Assembly: GCF_039872745.1 (NCBI RefSeq)
Contig: NZ_JBDPZD010000001.1
Span: 868,001 to 932,000, forward strand
Direction of reading: 5' to 3'
DNA length: 64,000 nt
Source of the DNA: Pelomonas paludis
GTDB taxonomy: Bacteria > Pseudomonadota > Gammaproteobacteria > Burkholderiales > Burkholderiaceae_C
The translations under genes were made by a program, and so were the position numbers. Shown here in pieces: positions 47,519 to 55,366 of the stretch; the stretch's first letter is position 1, and each line of letters starts with the position of its first letter. The notes beneath the pieces were generated by a model that was not told the origin of the DNA, did not search any database, and saw nothing but the letters and a program-made list of their open reading frames with translations.

Positions 47519-47776
47519 ATGAACGCAACCCTCAAGACCGGCCTGTCCGTGGCCGCTGCCGCTGCTGCCCTGTTTGCCACCACCGCTGGCGTCACCACCG
47601 CCGCCGCCGCTGACGGCATGGTCAAGTGCTCTGGCGTCAACAGCTGCAAGGGCACCTCCGAGTGCAAGACCGCCAAGAGCGACTGCAAGGGCCACAACAG
47701 CTGCAAGGGCCAAGGCTGGGTCAGCAAGAAGTCGGCTGACGAGTGCACCAAGGCTGGTGGCAAGGTCGAGAAATAA
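47519..47776 (+). CDS. bufA2: BufA2-type bufferin precursor
   Basis: An 85-residue exported small protein. The signal peptide (1-31, AAAAALFATTAGVTTAAAA) is followed by a 54-residue mature part with six cysteines (37, 43, 49, 56, 62, 76). They sit in repeating KCSGVNSCKG, ECKTAKSDCKG, NSCKGQGW blocks. This is the BufA2/DUF2282-like precursor of bufferins, peptides whose Cys are converted by a DUF692 enzyme and which bind copper in the periplasm. The ATG has CTGGAGA 7 bases upstream. The 179 bases before it hold the promoter; TGTAAGGA at 47416 is a possible ECF-type -35, unproven. Confidence 0.93.
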   Translation: MNATLKTGLSVAAAAAALFATTAGVTTAAAADGMVKCSGVNSCKGTSECKTAKSDCKGHNSCKGQGWVSKKSADECTKAGGKVEK

Positions 47777-47924
47777 GACCCCCCCGAAGCGCTTCGCGCC
47801 TCCCCCCAGGGGGCGCACCCAGTGGCCCGGCAAAGCCGGTTCCACGGGTGCCGCTGGATGTAGCGCGACCGCCTGCGGCGGCGCGCTGCATGCTGTGCTG
47901 CTGTGATCCGCTCGCCCCCAACTC
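47777..47924 (+). other. Hairpin-rich spacer between bufA2 and bufB
   Basis: No gene in 148 bases. Several inverted repeats occur: CGAAGCGCTTCG (47787-47798), a C-run/G-run pair ending CCCCCCAGGGGGC, CCGGCAAAGCCGG, and AGCGCGACCGC against GCGGCGGCGCGCT. It may act as a partial terminator or RNA-stability element so that the precursor is made in excess of its enzymes. Confidence 0.6.
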
Positions 47925-48764
47925 ATGACCAAGATCCAAGGCTTTGGCCTCGGCCTGCGTGTGGAGCACTACGCCGCCTTTGAGGCAGGCGTGGACGCTG
48001 CGGTGCGGCCCGACTGGCTGGAGATCATTTCCGAGAACTACATGGTGCCGGGCGGCAAGCCGCTGTGGCATCTGGAGCGCATCCGCGCGGACTACCCGCT
48101 GGTGATGCACGGCGTGTCGATGTCGATCGGCAGCACCGCGCCGCTGGACCTCGACTACCTGCGCGACTTGAAGGCGCTGGCCGACCGGCTGCAGCCGGGC
48201 TGGGTGTCGGATCACATCTGCTGGACCGGGGTTGACCATCGGAATCTGCATGACCTGCTCCCGATGCCCTACACGGCGGCGTCGCTCGATCACCTGACCC
48301 CGCGCGTGCAGCAGGTGCAAGAGCTGCTGCAGCGCCCCCTGGTGCTGGAGAACGTCTCCAGCTATGTGCGCTTTGCGGCCGATGAGATGAGCGAGGCCGA
48401 GTTCGTGGCCGAGCTGCTGCGCCGCACGGGAGCCGGTCTCTTGCTAGACGTGAACAACATCTACGTGTCGAGCCGCAATCATGGCTTTGACGCTTCCGAC
48501 TACCTGGACCGCCTGCCCGCCGCCCAGGTCCGCCAGATCCACCTTGCCGGCCACGAGGACAGGGGTGACATCGTCATCGACACCCACGACCACCCGGTGC
48601 GTGACGAGGTCTGGGCGCTCTACGCCGAGGCCGTGCGGCGCTTTGGCGCGGTGCCCACCATGATCGAGCGCGACGACCACATCCCGCCGCTGCCCGAGCT
48701 GCTGGCCGAGCTGGATCAGGCCCGGGCCGTGGCGCGTGCGGCGTTGGAGACGGTGCCGGCATGA
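47925..48764 (+). CDS. bufB: BufB, DUF692/MNIO-family bufferin-maturing enzyme
   Basis: A 279-residue TIM-barrel multinuclear iron oxygenase of the MbnB/DUF692 family. GFGLGLRVEHYAAFEAG begins the barrel. DWLEIISENYM, VMHGVSMSIGS, SDHICWTG, LENVSSYVRF, LLLDVNNIYVSSRNHGFDA, IHLAGHED and VDTHDHPV-like IDTHDHPV supply the His, Asp and Glu metal ligands. It modifies cysteines of the BufA precursor to thiooxazoles or related groups. It acts with BufC, whose gene overlaps by ATGA. Confidence 0.95.
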   Translation: MTKIQGFGLGLRVEHYAAFEAGVDAAVRPDWLEIISENYMVPGGKPLWHLERIRADYPLVMHGVSMSIGSTAPLDLDYLRDLKALADRLQPGWVSDHICWTGVDHRNLHDLLPMPYTAASLDHLTPRVQQVQELLQRPLVLENVSSYVRFAADEMSEAEFVAELLRRTGAGLLLDVNNIYVSSRNHGFDASDYLDRLPAAQVRQIHLAGHEDRGDIVIDTHDHPVRDEVWALYAEAVRRFGAVPTMIERDDHIPPLPELLAELDQARAVARAALETVPA

Positions 48765-49549
48765 CGATGCAGCTCGCCGACCAACAACGCCGCCTGGCCG
48801 ATGCCGTGCGCCTGCAGCTCGACCCCCAAGGCGTGCTCGCCGCGCCCGTGGAGCCAGGTCTTGCCGTCTACCGCAATGCCTATAGCGCGCGCCTGCTCGC
48901 GGCCTTGAACGACAACTACACCGTGCTCGCGCGCGCCATGGGCGACGAGGACTTTGAGGCCCTGGGCCGCGCCTACCTCGACGCCCACCCCAGCCACCAC
49001 CCGTCCATCCGCTGGTTCGGCCACCAGCTTGCGGCCTTCATGGCCGAGGCGGACGAAGGCCTCGTCGGCCACGCGAGCTTCATCGACTTCGCCCGCATGG
49101 ACTGGGCGCTGCGTGACGCCTTCGACGCCCTCGATGCGCCCTTGCTGAGCCCTCAGCATCTGGCCGCGTTGCCAACCGAGGCCTGGGCAGACTTGCGGCT
49201 GTGCCTGCACCCCAGCGTGCGGCGCGTGAGCCTGGCCTGGGCCATCGAGCCCGCCTGGCGCGTGCTGCGTGCCTGGGAGCCGGGCGACGCGCAACCCGAG
49301 CTGCCCGAACCCACGCCCCATCCGCACACCCTGCTCGTGTGGCGCGAGGGGCTCGACACGCGCTGGCGTTCGCTGGAGCCGCTGGAGGCTGCGCTGCTTG
49401 ACGCCGTGGCCGCCGGCCAGACCTTTGCTGCCCTGTGCGAGACGGCGGCGCCGCTGGTGGCCGACCCGGGGGCGGCTGTGTCAACGGTGATCCAGCTGCT
49501 GCGCCAGTGGCTGGACGAAGGCTTGCTCCAGGCTGAAGTACAGGGTTAG
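48761..49549 (+). CDS. bufC: BufC, DUF2063-family precursor-recognition partner
   Basis: A 262-residue protein. The N-terminal DUF2063 domain (about 1-100: QLADQQRRLADAVRL, LAVYRNAYSARLLAALNDNYTVLARAMGDEDFEALGRAYL) is followed by a RiPP-recognition-like C-terminal part (WREGLDTRWRSLEPLEAALLDAVAAGQTFAAL). In the bufferin and methanobactin-type systems it presents the precursor to the MNIO enzyme. It is the last gene of this operon. No DoxX-like BufD gene follows; the next gene is an M14 peptidase 143 bases on. Confidence 0.92.
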   Translation: MTMQLADQQRRLADAVRLQLDPQGVLAAPVEPGLAVYRNAYSARLLAALNDNYTVLARAMGDEDFEALGRAYLDAHPSHHPSIRWFGHQLAAFMAEADEGLVGHASFIDFARMDWALRDAFDALDAPLLSPQHLAALPTEAWADLRLCLHPSVRRVSLAWAIEPAWRVLRAWEPGDAQPELPEPTPHPHTLLVWREGLDTRWRSLEPLEAALLDAVAAGQTFAALCETAAPLVADPGAAVSTVIQLLRQWLDEGLLQAEVQG

Positions 49550-49692
49550 CCCCTGCCGCATCCCGGGGGGTGACGTGTGGCGCAAGTTGGCGCCGAAAAC
49601 GTCTCGCGTAAGAAAATGTGACATTTCCCTTCCGCCCCATGCCCCGAACCAGGGCGTGGTCGCGCGGCAGCAATCCACCACCCCGGGATGTC

Positions 49693-51411
49693 ATGACCGC
49701 AGTTCTTCCTTCGCCCCGCTTCGACCACTTCTACCGCCACGACGAGCTGACCGCGCTGCTGTTTGCGTATGCCGAAGCGCGGCCCAACATCGTCTCGGTG
49801 CGCTCCATCGGCAAGAGCCATGAGGGCCGCGACATCTGGATCGTGGTGTTGACCAACCTGGCCAGCGGGGCCGACATCGACAAGCCTGCGCTCTGGGTGG
49901 ACGGCAACATCCACGCCGCCGAGCTGACGGCCTCCACCACCTGCCTCTACTACCTGCACCAGCTCGTCACCCTGCACGGCGGCAGCTCGCCCGAGGCGGC
50001 CGTCGTCAACCGGCTGCTCGACACCCGCGCCATCTACCTCGTGCCGCGCCTGTGCCCCGACGGCGCCGAGCTGGCCCTGGCCGACCGGCCGCGCCACATC
50101 CGCTCGTCCACGCGCCCCTACCCCTACACCGAAGAGACGGTGGACGGCCTGACCATCGAGGACGTGGACGGCGACGGACGCATCCTCACCATGCGCGTGC
50201 CCGACCCCCACGGCGGCTACAAGAAGCACGCCGCCGACCCGCGCCTGATGGTGCCGCGCGAGCCGGGCGAGTTTGGCGGCGAGTACTACCGCTTGATCCC
50301 CGAGGGCTTCATCCGCAACCACGACGGCCTCACCTTCAAGGTCAACGCCGACCGCGAAGGCCTGGACCTGAACCGCAACTTCCCCGCCGACTGGCGCCAG
50401 GAGAGCAGCCAGGTCGGCGCCGGCCCCTACCCGACCAGCGAGCCCGAAGTGCGCGCCATGGTCGACTTCGTCACCCAGCACCCCAACATCGGCGCGGCGG
50501 TCAGCTTCCACACCCACAGCGGCGTCATCCTGCGCCCTTCCGGCAACCAGGCCGACAAGGACATGGCGCCCGAGGACCTGTGGCTGATCAAGCAGTTCTC
50601 AGCCCTGGGCGAGAAGCACACCGGCTACCCGGCCGTCAGCATCCACGAGGACTTCCGCTACCGGCCCGACGACGTCATCAGCGGCACGCAGGATTGGCTC
50701 TACGAGCACCTGGGCGCGCTGTTCTGGGTGGTGGAGCTGTGGTCGCCCAACAAGGAGGCAGGCATCGAGGGCTACAAGTGGATCGACTGGTTCCGCGACC
50801 ACCCGGTCGAGGACGACTTGAAGCTGCTCAGGTGGAGCGACGAGCAATGCGGCGGCCAGGCGCACGTGGCGTGGACGCCCTTCCAGCACCCGCAGCTCGG
50901 CGCCGTCGAGATCGGCGGCTGGGACAAGATGAACTACTGGCGCAACCCGCCGCCGCAGCTGCGCGAGCGCGAGGCCGCGCGCTTCCCCGCGTGGCTGACG
51001 CAACTCGCCATGAGCCTGCCGCAGCTGGAGCTGCTGCGCACCGAGGTGCGCGCCCTGGGCCCCGACACCTGGCGCGTGCGCCTGGCCGTGGCCAACAGCG
51101 GCTACCTGCCCGCTTACGTGACCCAGCGCGCCCTGCAGCGCAAGACCGTGCGCGGCGTGATGTTCGAGATCCACATGCCCGTGGGCGACCCCGCCATCAG
51201 CCTCATCGGCGGCCGCGAGCGCATCGAGGGCCCGCAGCTCGAAGGCCACGCGCCCAAGCAGACCCAGCTCGCCTTCCTGCCCACCCGCGAACCCATGGCC
51301 GACCGCGCCGTGGCCGAATGGGTGGTGCGTGCGCCGGTGGGCACGCGGTTGGCGCTGAGCGCGAGCGCGGAGCGGGCAGGGGTGGTGCGGACCGAGGTGG
51401 TGCTGGACTGA
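49693..51411 (+). CDS. M14-family zinc carboxypeptidase
   Basis: A 572-residue metallopeptidase. RFDHFYRHDELTALLFAYAEARPNIVSVRSIGKSHEGRDIW is the M14 start. Zinc ligands His74 and Glu77 lie in WVDGNIHAAE, and the third His is in AAVSFHTHSGVIL. The catalytic Glu lies in LFWVVELWSPN. The C-terminal ~150 residues form a beta-rich domain. It has no signal peptide, so it is probably cytosolic. ATG at 49693 is taken as start; an in-frame ATG 75 bases earlier gives an unconserved Arg/Pro-rich extension. The peptide substrate is unknown. Confidence 0.9.
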   Translation: MTAVLPSPRFDHFYRHDELTALLFAYAEARPNIVSVRSIGKSHEGRDIWIVVLTNLASGADIDKPALWVDGNIHAAELTASTTCLYYLHQLVTLHGGSSPEAAVVNRLLDTRAIYLVPRLCPDGAELALADRPRHIRSSTRPYPYTEETVDGLTIEDVDGDGRILTMRVPDPHGGYKKHAADPRLMVPREPGEFGGEYYRLIPEGFIRNHDGLTFKVNADREGLDLNRNFPADWRQESSQVGAGPYPTSEPEVRAMVDFVTQHPNIGAAVSFHTHSGVILRPSGNQADKDMAPEDLWLIKQFSALGEKHTGYPAVSIHEDFRYRPDDVISGTQDWLYEHLGALFWVVELWSPNKEAGIEGYKWIDWFRDHPVEDDLKLLRWSDEQCGGQAHVAWTPFQHPQLGAVEIGGWDKMNYWRNPPPQLREREAARFPAWLTQLAMSLPQLELLRTEVRALGPDTWRVRLAVANSGYLPAYVTQRALQRKTVRGVMFEIHMPVGDPAISLIGGRERIEGPQLEGHAPKQTQLAFLPTREPMADRAVAEWVVRAPVGTRLALSASAERAGVVRTEVVLD

Positions 51412-51475
51412 GCGCAGGATCGGGCGCGACTCAGAAGGTGTTTTGTGTGGCGAGGCCCATGCCGGGTCCCGCCCC

Positions 51476-53377
51476 TCAAAGATTCCCCGCGAACAGCTTC
51501 TTCAACACCAGCCCCTTGAAGCCCGCCGCCTCATCCAGCCCCAGCCGGGCCAGATAAGCCGGCGGCGCTTCGCGCCCCTCCCACACGCTGCGCAGCGCCG
51601 TGCTCACCAGCTCCACCGGGTGGTGCAGGCTCTTCTTGAGCCGGCGCAGCGCGGCCACGATGTGGATCTCGTCGTCGGTCAGGTCGGTGCCGAACGGGAA
51701 GCCCGGCAGCAGGCCCTGCGCGGTGAAGGGATGCAGCTTGGCGTCCAGGGCCTCGGGCGTGTTGTGCGTCCAGGCTTCGGGCAGGGCCCAGTCGGCTTCC
51801 AGCTTGCCGTGCTTCTTTGCGGCCGCCACCAGCTCGGGCTGGAAGCGCGAGTCGGCAATGCGCAGCAGGCGTTTGATGATCTCGGCATCGCACTGGCCGC
51901 GCAGGTCGGCCACGCCGTACTCAGTGACGACGATGTCGCGCAGATGGCGCGGGATGGTGCAGTGGCCGTACTGCCAGACGATGTTGCTGACGGGGCCGTG
52001 GGCCGTCTCGTGGCAGGCGCGCAGGATCAGGATGGAGCGCGCATCGGGCAGCGCATGCGCCATGGCCACGAAGTTGTACTGGCCGCCCACGCCGCTGACG
52101 ACCTGGCCCGACTCCAGCGCGTCTGAGGCCGCAGCACCGAGTAGGGTGACCTTCATGGTCGTGTTGACGAACGAGGCCTTGACGCGTTGGGCGCGGCGCA
52201 GCGCGGACTCGTGCGGGTCGGCGCTGTCCAGCTGGTTGATACGGTCGATGCGGTCCATGCGAATGGCCGCGCGCTGCGCGGGCGACAGGCGCCGCAGCTG
52301 CTCGTAAAAGCGCGTGGGGCCCAGGAAGAAGCCGCCCGTCATCAGCGTGCCGCCGGGCAGCTCGTCGGGCAGCAGGCTGCCGTCGTTGACGGCCTGCTGG
52401 GTCACGTGGTCGTCAAACACCCGCCGCTTGATCACGCCGGCGTCGATCAACTGCAGCAGGCCGTTCACGAACATTTCCGAGCAGCCATAGAGCCCGTGCT
52501 TGAACGGGCCGCGCTCGGCGCCGGTGGCTTCGGGTTCGAAGCAGGCGAGCATGGCCGCGTGCGCCTCGGGTTGGCGGTCGCGCAGGATCAAGGCGTGGGC
52601 CACCGCGTCGCCCAGCGAGCCGATGCCGATCTGCAGCGTGCCGCCGTCGCGCACCAGGCTGCTGGCGTGCAGGCCGATGGCGTGGTCCACGGTGCTGACC
52701 TTGGCGTTGGGCGGCGCGAACAGGGTGTGGGTGCTGGCCGGGTCAGTGACCACGATGTCGAAGAAGCCGGGCGGCACCACCGCGTCGCCCAGCATGAAGG
52801 GCATCTCGCCGTTGATGCAGGCGACTTTGAGCAGCGGCTTGCCGGCGGCAGCCATGCGCTCGGCCAGCTCGGCGGTGACGTCGGGGTTGCTGGAGAGGCT
52901 GAGCTCGCCGTCCTGGCCGGCCGCCACCGCCTGCGCCAGCACGTTCAGGCCCTGCTGCAGCATGTCGCGCGCGGCAAAGCTGTAGTTGGTGCAGATGTAG
53001 TGCTGCTGGGCGGCGTCGTTGTGCAGGTAGTCGCCCGTCTTCATGAAGAACTCGCGCACCTCGATGTGCGGCGGCAGCCGGCCGGCGCGCGCGTCCTTCA
53101 CATAGGCCAGGTCCGGGTAGTCCTTGAAGACGCGCTCGACGACGGGGTCCAGGAAGGCGCGCTCCAGCTCGCTGGCGGCGCTCGGCTTCTCCAGGCTCAG
53201 CGCGGTGACGATGGTCAGCCGACGCGACGGGTCGGCGCGCATGCGCTCATAGAGCCGGTTGACGAAGGGGTTGGGCTTGCCGATGCCGAGCGGCAGACCC
53301 AGCACGATGGGGCCATCGATGCGGGCCAGGACCTGGTCAACAGCGTCGTCGATCCGGGTCAGGACTTGTGGGTTCAT
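51476..53377 (-). CDS. Acetyl-CoA hydrolase/transferase family protein
   Basis: A 633-residue protein of the acetyl-CoA hydrolase/CoA-transferase family. GPIVLGLPLGIGKPNPFVNRLYERM, TALSLEKP, GTLQIGIGSLGDAVAHAL, KHGLYGCSEMFVNGLLQLID (with the catalytic Glu), VVSGVGGQYNFVAMAHAL and VVTEYGVADLRGQCDAEII are family blocks. It is longer than typical (~500-550 residues) because of an insertion near LRRLSPAQRAAIRMDRIDRIN. It is convergent with the peptidase gene. The 69-base upstream gap leads to ribA on the same strand. Confidence 0.93.
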   Translation of the reverse strand: MNPQVLTRIDDAVDQVLARIDGPIVLGLPLGIGKPNPFVNRLYERMRADPSRRLTIVTALSLEKPSAASELERAFLDPVVERVFKDYPDLAYVKDARAGRLPPHIEVREFFMKTGDYLHNDAAQQHYICTNYSFAARDMLQQGLNVLAQAVAAGQDGELSLSSNPDVTAELAERMAAAGKPLLKVACINGEMPFMLGDAVVPPGFFDIVVTDPASTHTLFAPPNAKVSTVDHAIGLHASSLVRDGGTLQIGIGSLGDAVAHALILRDRQPEAHAAMLACFEPEATGAERGPFKHGLYGCSEMFVNGLLQLIDAGVIKRRVFDDHVTQQAVNDGSLLPDELPGGTLMTGGFFLGPTRFYEQLRRLSPAQRAAIRMDRIDRINQLDSADPHESALRRAQRVKASFVNTTMKVTLLGAAASDALESGQVVSGVGGQYNFVAMAHALPDARSILILRACHETAHGPVSNIVWQYGHCTIPRHLRDIVVTEYGVADLRGQCDAEIIKRLLRIADSRFQPELVAAAKKHGKLEADWALPEAWTHNTPEALDAKLHPFTAQGLLPGFPFGTDLTDDEIHIVAALRRLKKSLHHPVELVSTALRSVWEGREAPPAYLARLGLDEAAGFKGLVLKKLFAGNL

Positions 53378-53446
53378 GGAGCCTCCTTGCGAGGTCCAGT
53401 GTGGCGCCGTTGTCGCGGCCTGGCCTTGAGCCAGGGCAAGGCCGGT

Positions 53447-54061
53447 TCAGTCGAACAAATGCCCCAGGTCGCGGTGGCCCATCTGGTCGGCCTTGGTGCG
53501 CAGGTAGCGCTCGTTGTCCGGCCCCGGGGCGGTCAGCACCGACTCGCGGGCCACCACCTCCAGCCCCAGGTCCTGCAGGGCGGCCACCTTGAGCGGGTTG
53601 TTGGTCAGCAGGCGCAAGCGCTGCACGCCCAGGTGGCGCAGCATGCAGACGGCGGCGTCGTAGCGCCGGGCGTCGATGGGCAGGCCCAGCATCTCGTTGG
53701 CCTCGATGGTGTCAGCCCCGGCATCCTGCTCGGCATAGGCGCGCAGCTTTTGCACCAGGCCAATGCCCCGGCCCTCGTGGCCGCGCATGTAGACGATGGC
53801 GCCGCGCCCCTCGTCGGCCACGCGCTGCATCGCGGCCTCCAGCTGCGGGCGGCAGTCGCAGCGCAGCGAGCCAAACACCTCGCCCGTCAGGCACTCGGAG
53901 TGCACGCGCACCAGCGGCGGCTCGTCGGCCGACCCCTGAGCAATATCACCCAGGGTCAGCACCACGTGCTCCTGGCCGGTGGCTTCCTCGCGGAAGCCAT
54001 GGATGGTGAACTCGGCAAACGGCGTTGGCAGCCGGGTCGCAACGATGCGGGAAATCTTCAT
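53447..54061 (-). CDS. ribA: GTP cyclohydrolase II
   Basis: A 204-residue stand-alone RibA that opens GTP in the first step of riboflavin synthesis. VRVHSECLTGEVFGSLRCDCRPQLE supplies the three zinc cysteines, YMRGHEGRGIGL the catalytic loop, and DTIEANEMLGLPIDARRYD and LRLLTNNPLKVAAL the GTP-binding parts. The start at 54061 begins MKISRIVATRLPTPF. No other rib genes are nearby. The 219 bases between it and the divergent PEP-CTERM gene hold promoters for both; I see no FMN-riboswitch core there. Confidence 0.97.
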   Translation of the reverse strand: MKISRIVATRLPTPFAEFTIHGFREEATGQEHVVLTLGDIAQGSADEPPLVRVHSECLTGEVFGSLRCDCRPQLEAAMQRVADEGRGAIVYMRGHEGRGIGLVQKLRAYAEQDAGADTIEANEMLGLPIDARRYDAAVCMLRHLGVQRLRLLTNNPLKVAALQDLGLEVVARESVLTAPGPDNERYLRTKADQMGHRDLGHLFD

Positions 54062-54280
54062 CACGGTGCATTGTCCCTCCCGCGCTGAAAAGCGCCTGTC
54101 GCCTTCGGTGAGGCCGGGGTAGCGCTGCCCCGGAAAATTCCTGCCACAAATCGACGAAATCGGCCGCTTGAACCTCCCCAGACAGGGGGGCGCCAAGGCC
54201 GGATTTTTCGGGCGTCTCGCTAGAATGAAGTCCTCTGCAGTCCCTGCGACTCCCTCGCGGACCTCCACGCCAACGTTGTC

Positions 54281-55366
54281 ATGCGCCTCTCCCGCCTCGC
54301 TTCCTTCGTCGCCACCCTGGCTCTGAGCCCCCTGGCCTGGGCCGGTTTCTCGCCGCTGTCGGGGCAAGAGGTCTTGCAGCAGTTCAACCTCGTGGCACTG
54401 AGCGGGGGCACCAGCGCCACGCACGTGCACGGCCGTGGCTGGATTGGGGGCAACTTCGTGGCCAATTCGGGCGCCGAGTTCGCTAACGACTCGCCCATCC
54501 CCACCTCCAACTACGCCGCCCTCACGGTGACGGGCAGCGTGACCGGCAGCCAGGTCACGGTCAACAACAACGGCTCGGCCGCTGTGGGCCTGGTGGCCGG
54601 CGGCAATATCAGCACCACCGGCATCTCGACGGTGAACAACGGCGGCGGTGCCGTGTCGGGTAACGCCACCAACATCAACTTCAACGGCGGGGCCGCCTAT
54701 GTGGGCGGCACTGCCACCAATGTGCAGTTCAACGGCGGCCGTGTGGCCAACCTGGCCGACAGTGCCAAGCTGCAAAACGCCTACACAGCCTCCAGCTCGA
54801 CGGACATGAAGGCGGTGATGTCCGGCCTGTCCAACCAGCTCGCCGCGCTCACGGCCAACAGCACGGTGTCCATGTCGGGCAGCAAGGCCGTCTTCACGGC
54901 CGTGGCCGGGGCTGATGGTCGCGCGGTGTTCAACCTCAATGGCGCGCTGGGCGCCACGGTGTTCGGGGCGACCGAGTTCGAGTTCAACCTCGGCAGTGCC
55001 ACCACCTTCATCTTCAATACCGACCTGACCAGCGTCACCGTTGGTGCCAACTTCCTGGGTGGCAGCGCCACGGGCCTGCTCGCGCATGCAGCGGTCTGGA
55101 ACTTCAACAAGGCCACCAGCCTGAACGTGAACGCCCAGTTCGGCGGCACCATCCTGGCGACCAGTGCGACCTTCAAGAACACCGCTGACATCGAAGGCTC
55201 GGTGATCGTGGACACCCTGAACAGCACGGGCAACCAGATCCACCTGTACTCGTTCACCGGCAATGTGGGCGGCGGCTCCAACAAAGTGCCTGAGCCCGAG
55301 TCCCTGGCCCTGGTGGGCCTGGCCCTGGCCTGCGCGGCGCTGGCGCGTCGCCGTCAGCGCATTTGA
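54281..55366 (+). CDS. Choice-of-anchor A domain PEP-CTERM protein
   Basis: A 361-residue secreted protein. The signal peptide is SRLASFVATLALSPLAWA. The choice-of-anchor A domain begins LQQFNLVALSGGTSATHVHGRGWIGGNF and has Gly/Asn-rich beta-helix repeats (GNISTTG, NINFNGG, NVQFNGG). It ends NSTGNQIHLYSFTGNV. The C-terminal anchor is VPEPESLALVGLALACAALA plus RRRQRI. It is probably exposed at the surface or in an exopolysaccharide matrix after exosortase processing. A TAGAAT box at 54221 may be the -10. It overlaps the PrsT-like gene by TTGA. Confidence 0.9.
   Translation: MRLSRLASFVATLALSPLAWAGFSPLSGQEVLQQFNLVALSGGTSATHVHGRGWIGGNFVANSGAEFANDSPIPTSNYAALTVTGSVTGSQVTVNNNGSAAVGLVAGGNISTTGISTVNNGGGAVSGNATNINFNGGAAYVGGTATNVQFNGGRVANLADSAKLQNAYTASSSTDMKAVMSGLSNQLAALTANSTVSMSGSKAVFTAVAGADGRAVFNLNGALGATVFGATEFEFNLGSATTFIFNTDLTSVTVGANFLGGSATGLLAHAAVWNFNKATSLNVNAQFGGTILATSATFKNTADIEGSVIVDTLNSTGNQIHLYSFTGNVGGGSNKVPEPESLALVGLALACAALARRRQRI

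Noticed and set aside
54062..54280. FMN riboswitch near ribA
   Set aside because: The characteristic conserved RFN core was not seen in this gap, and stand-alone ribA genes usually lack it.
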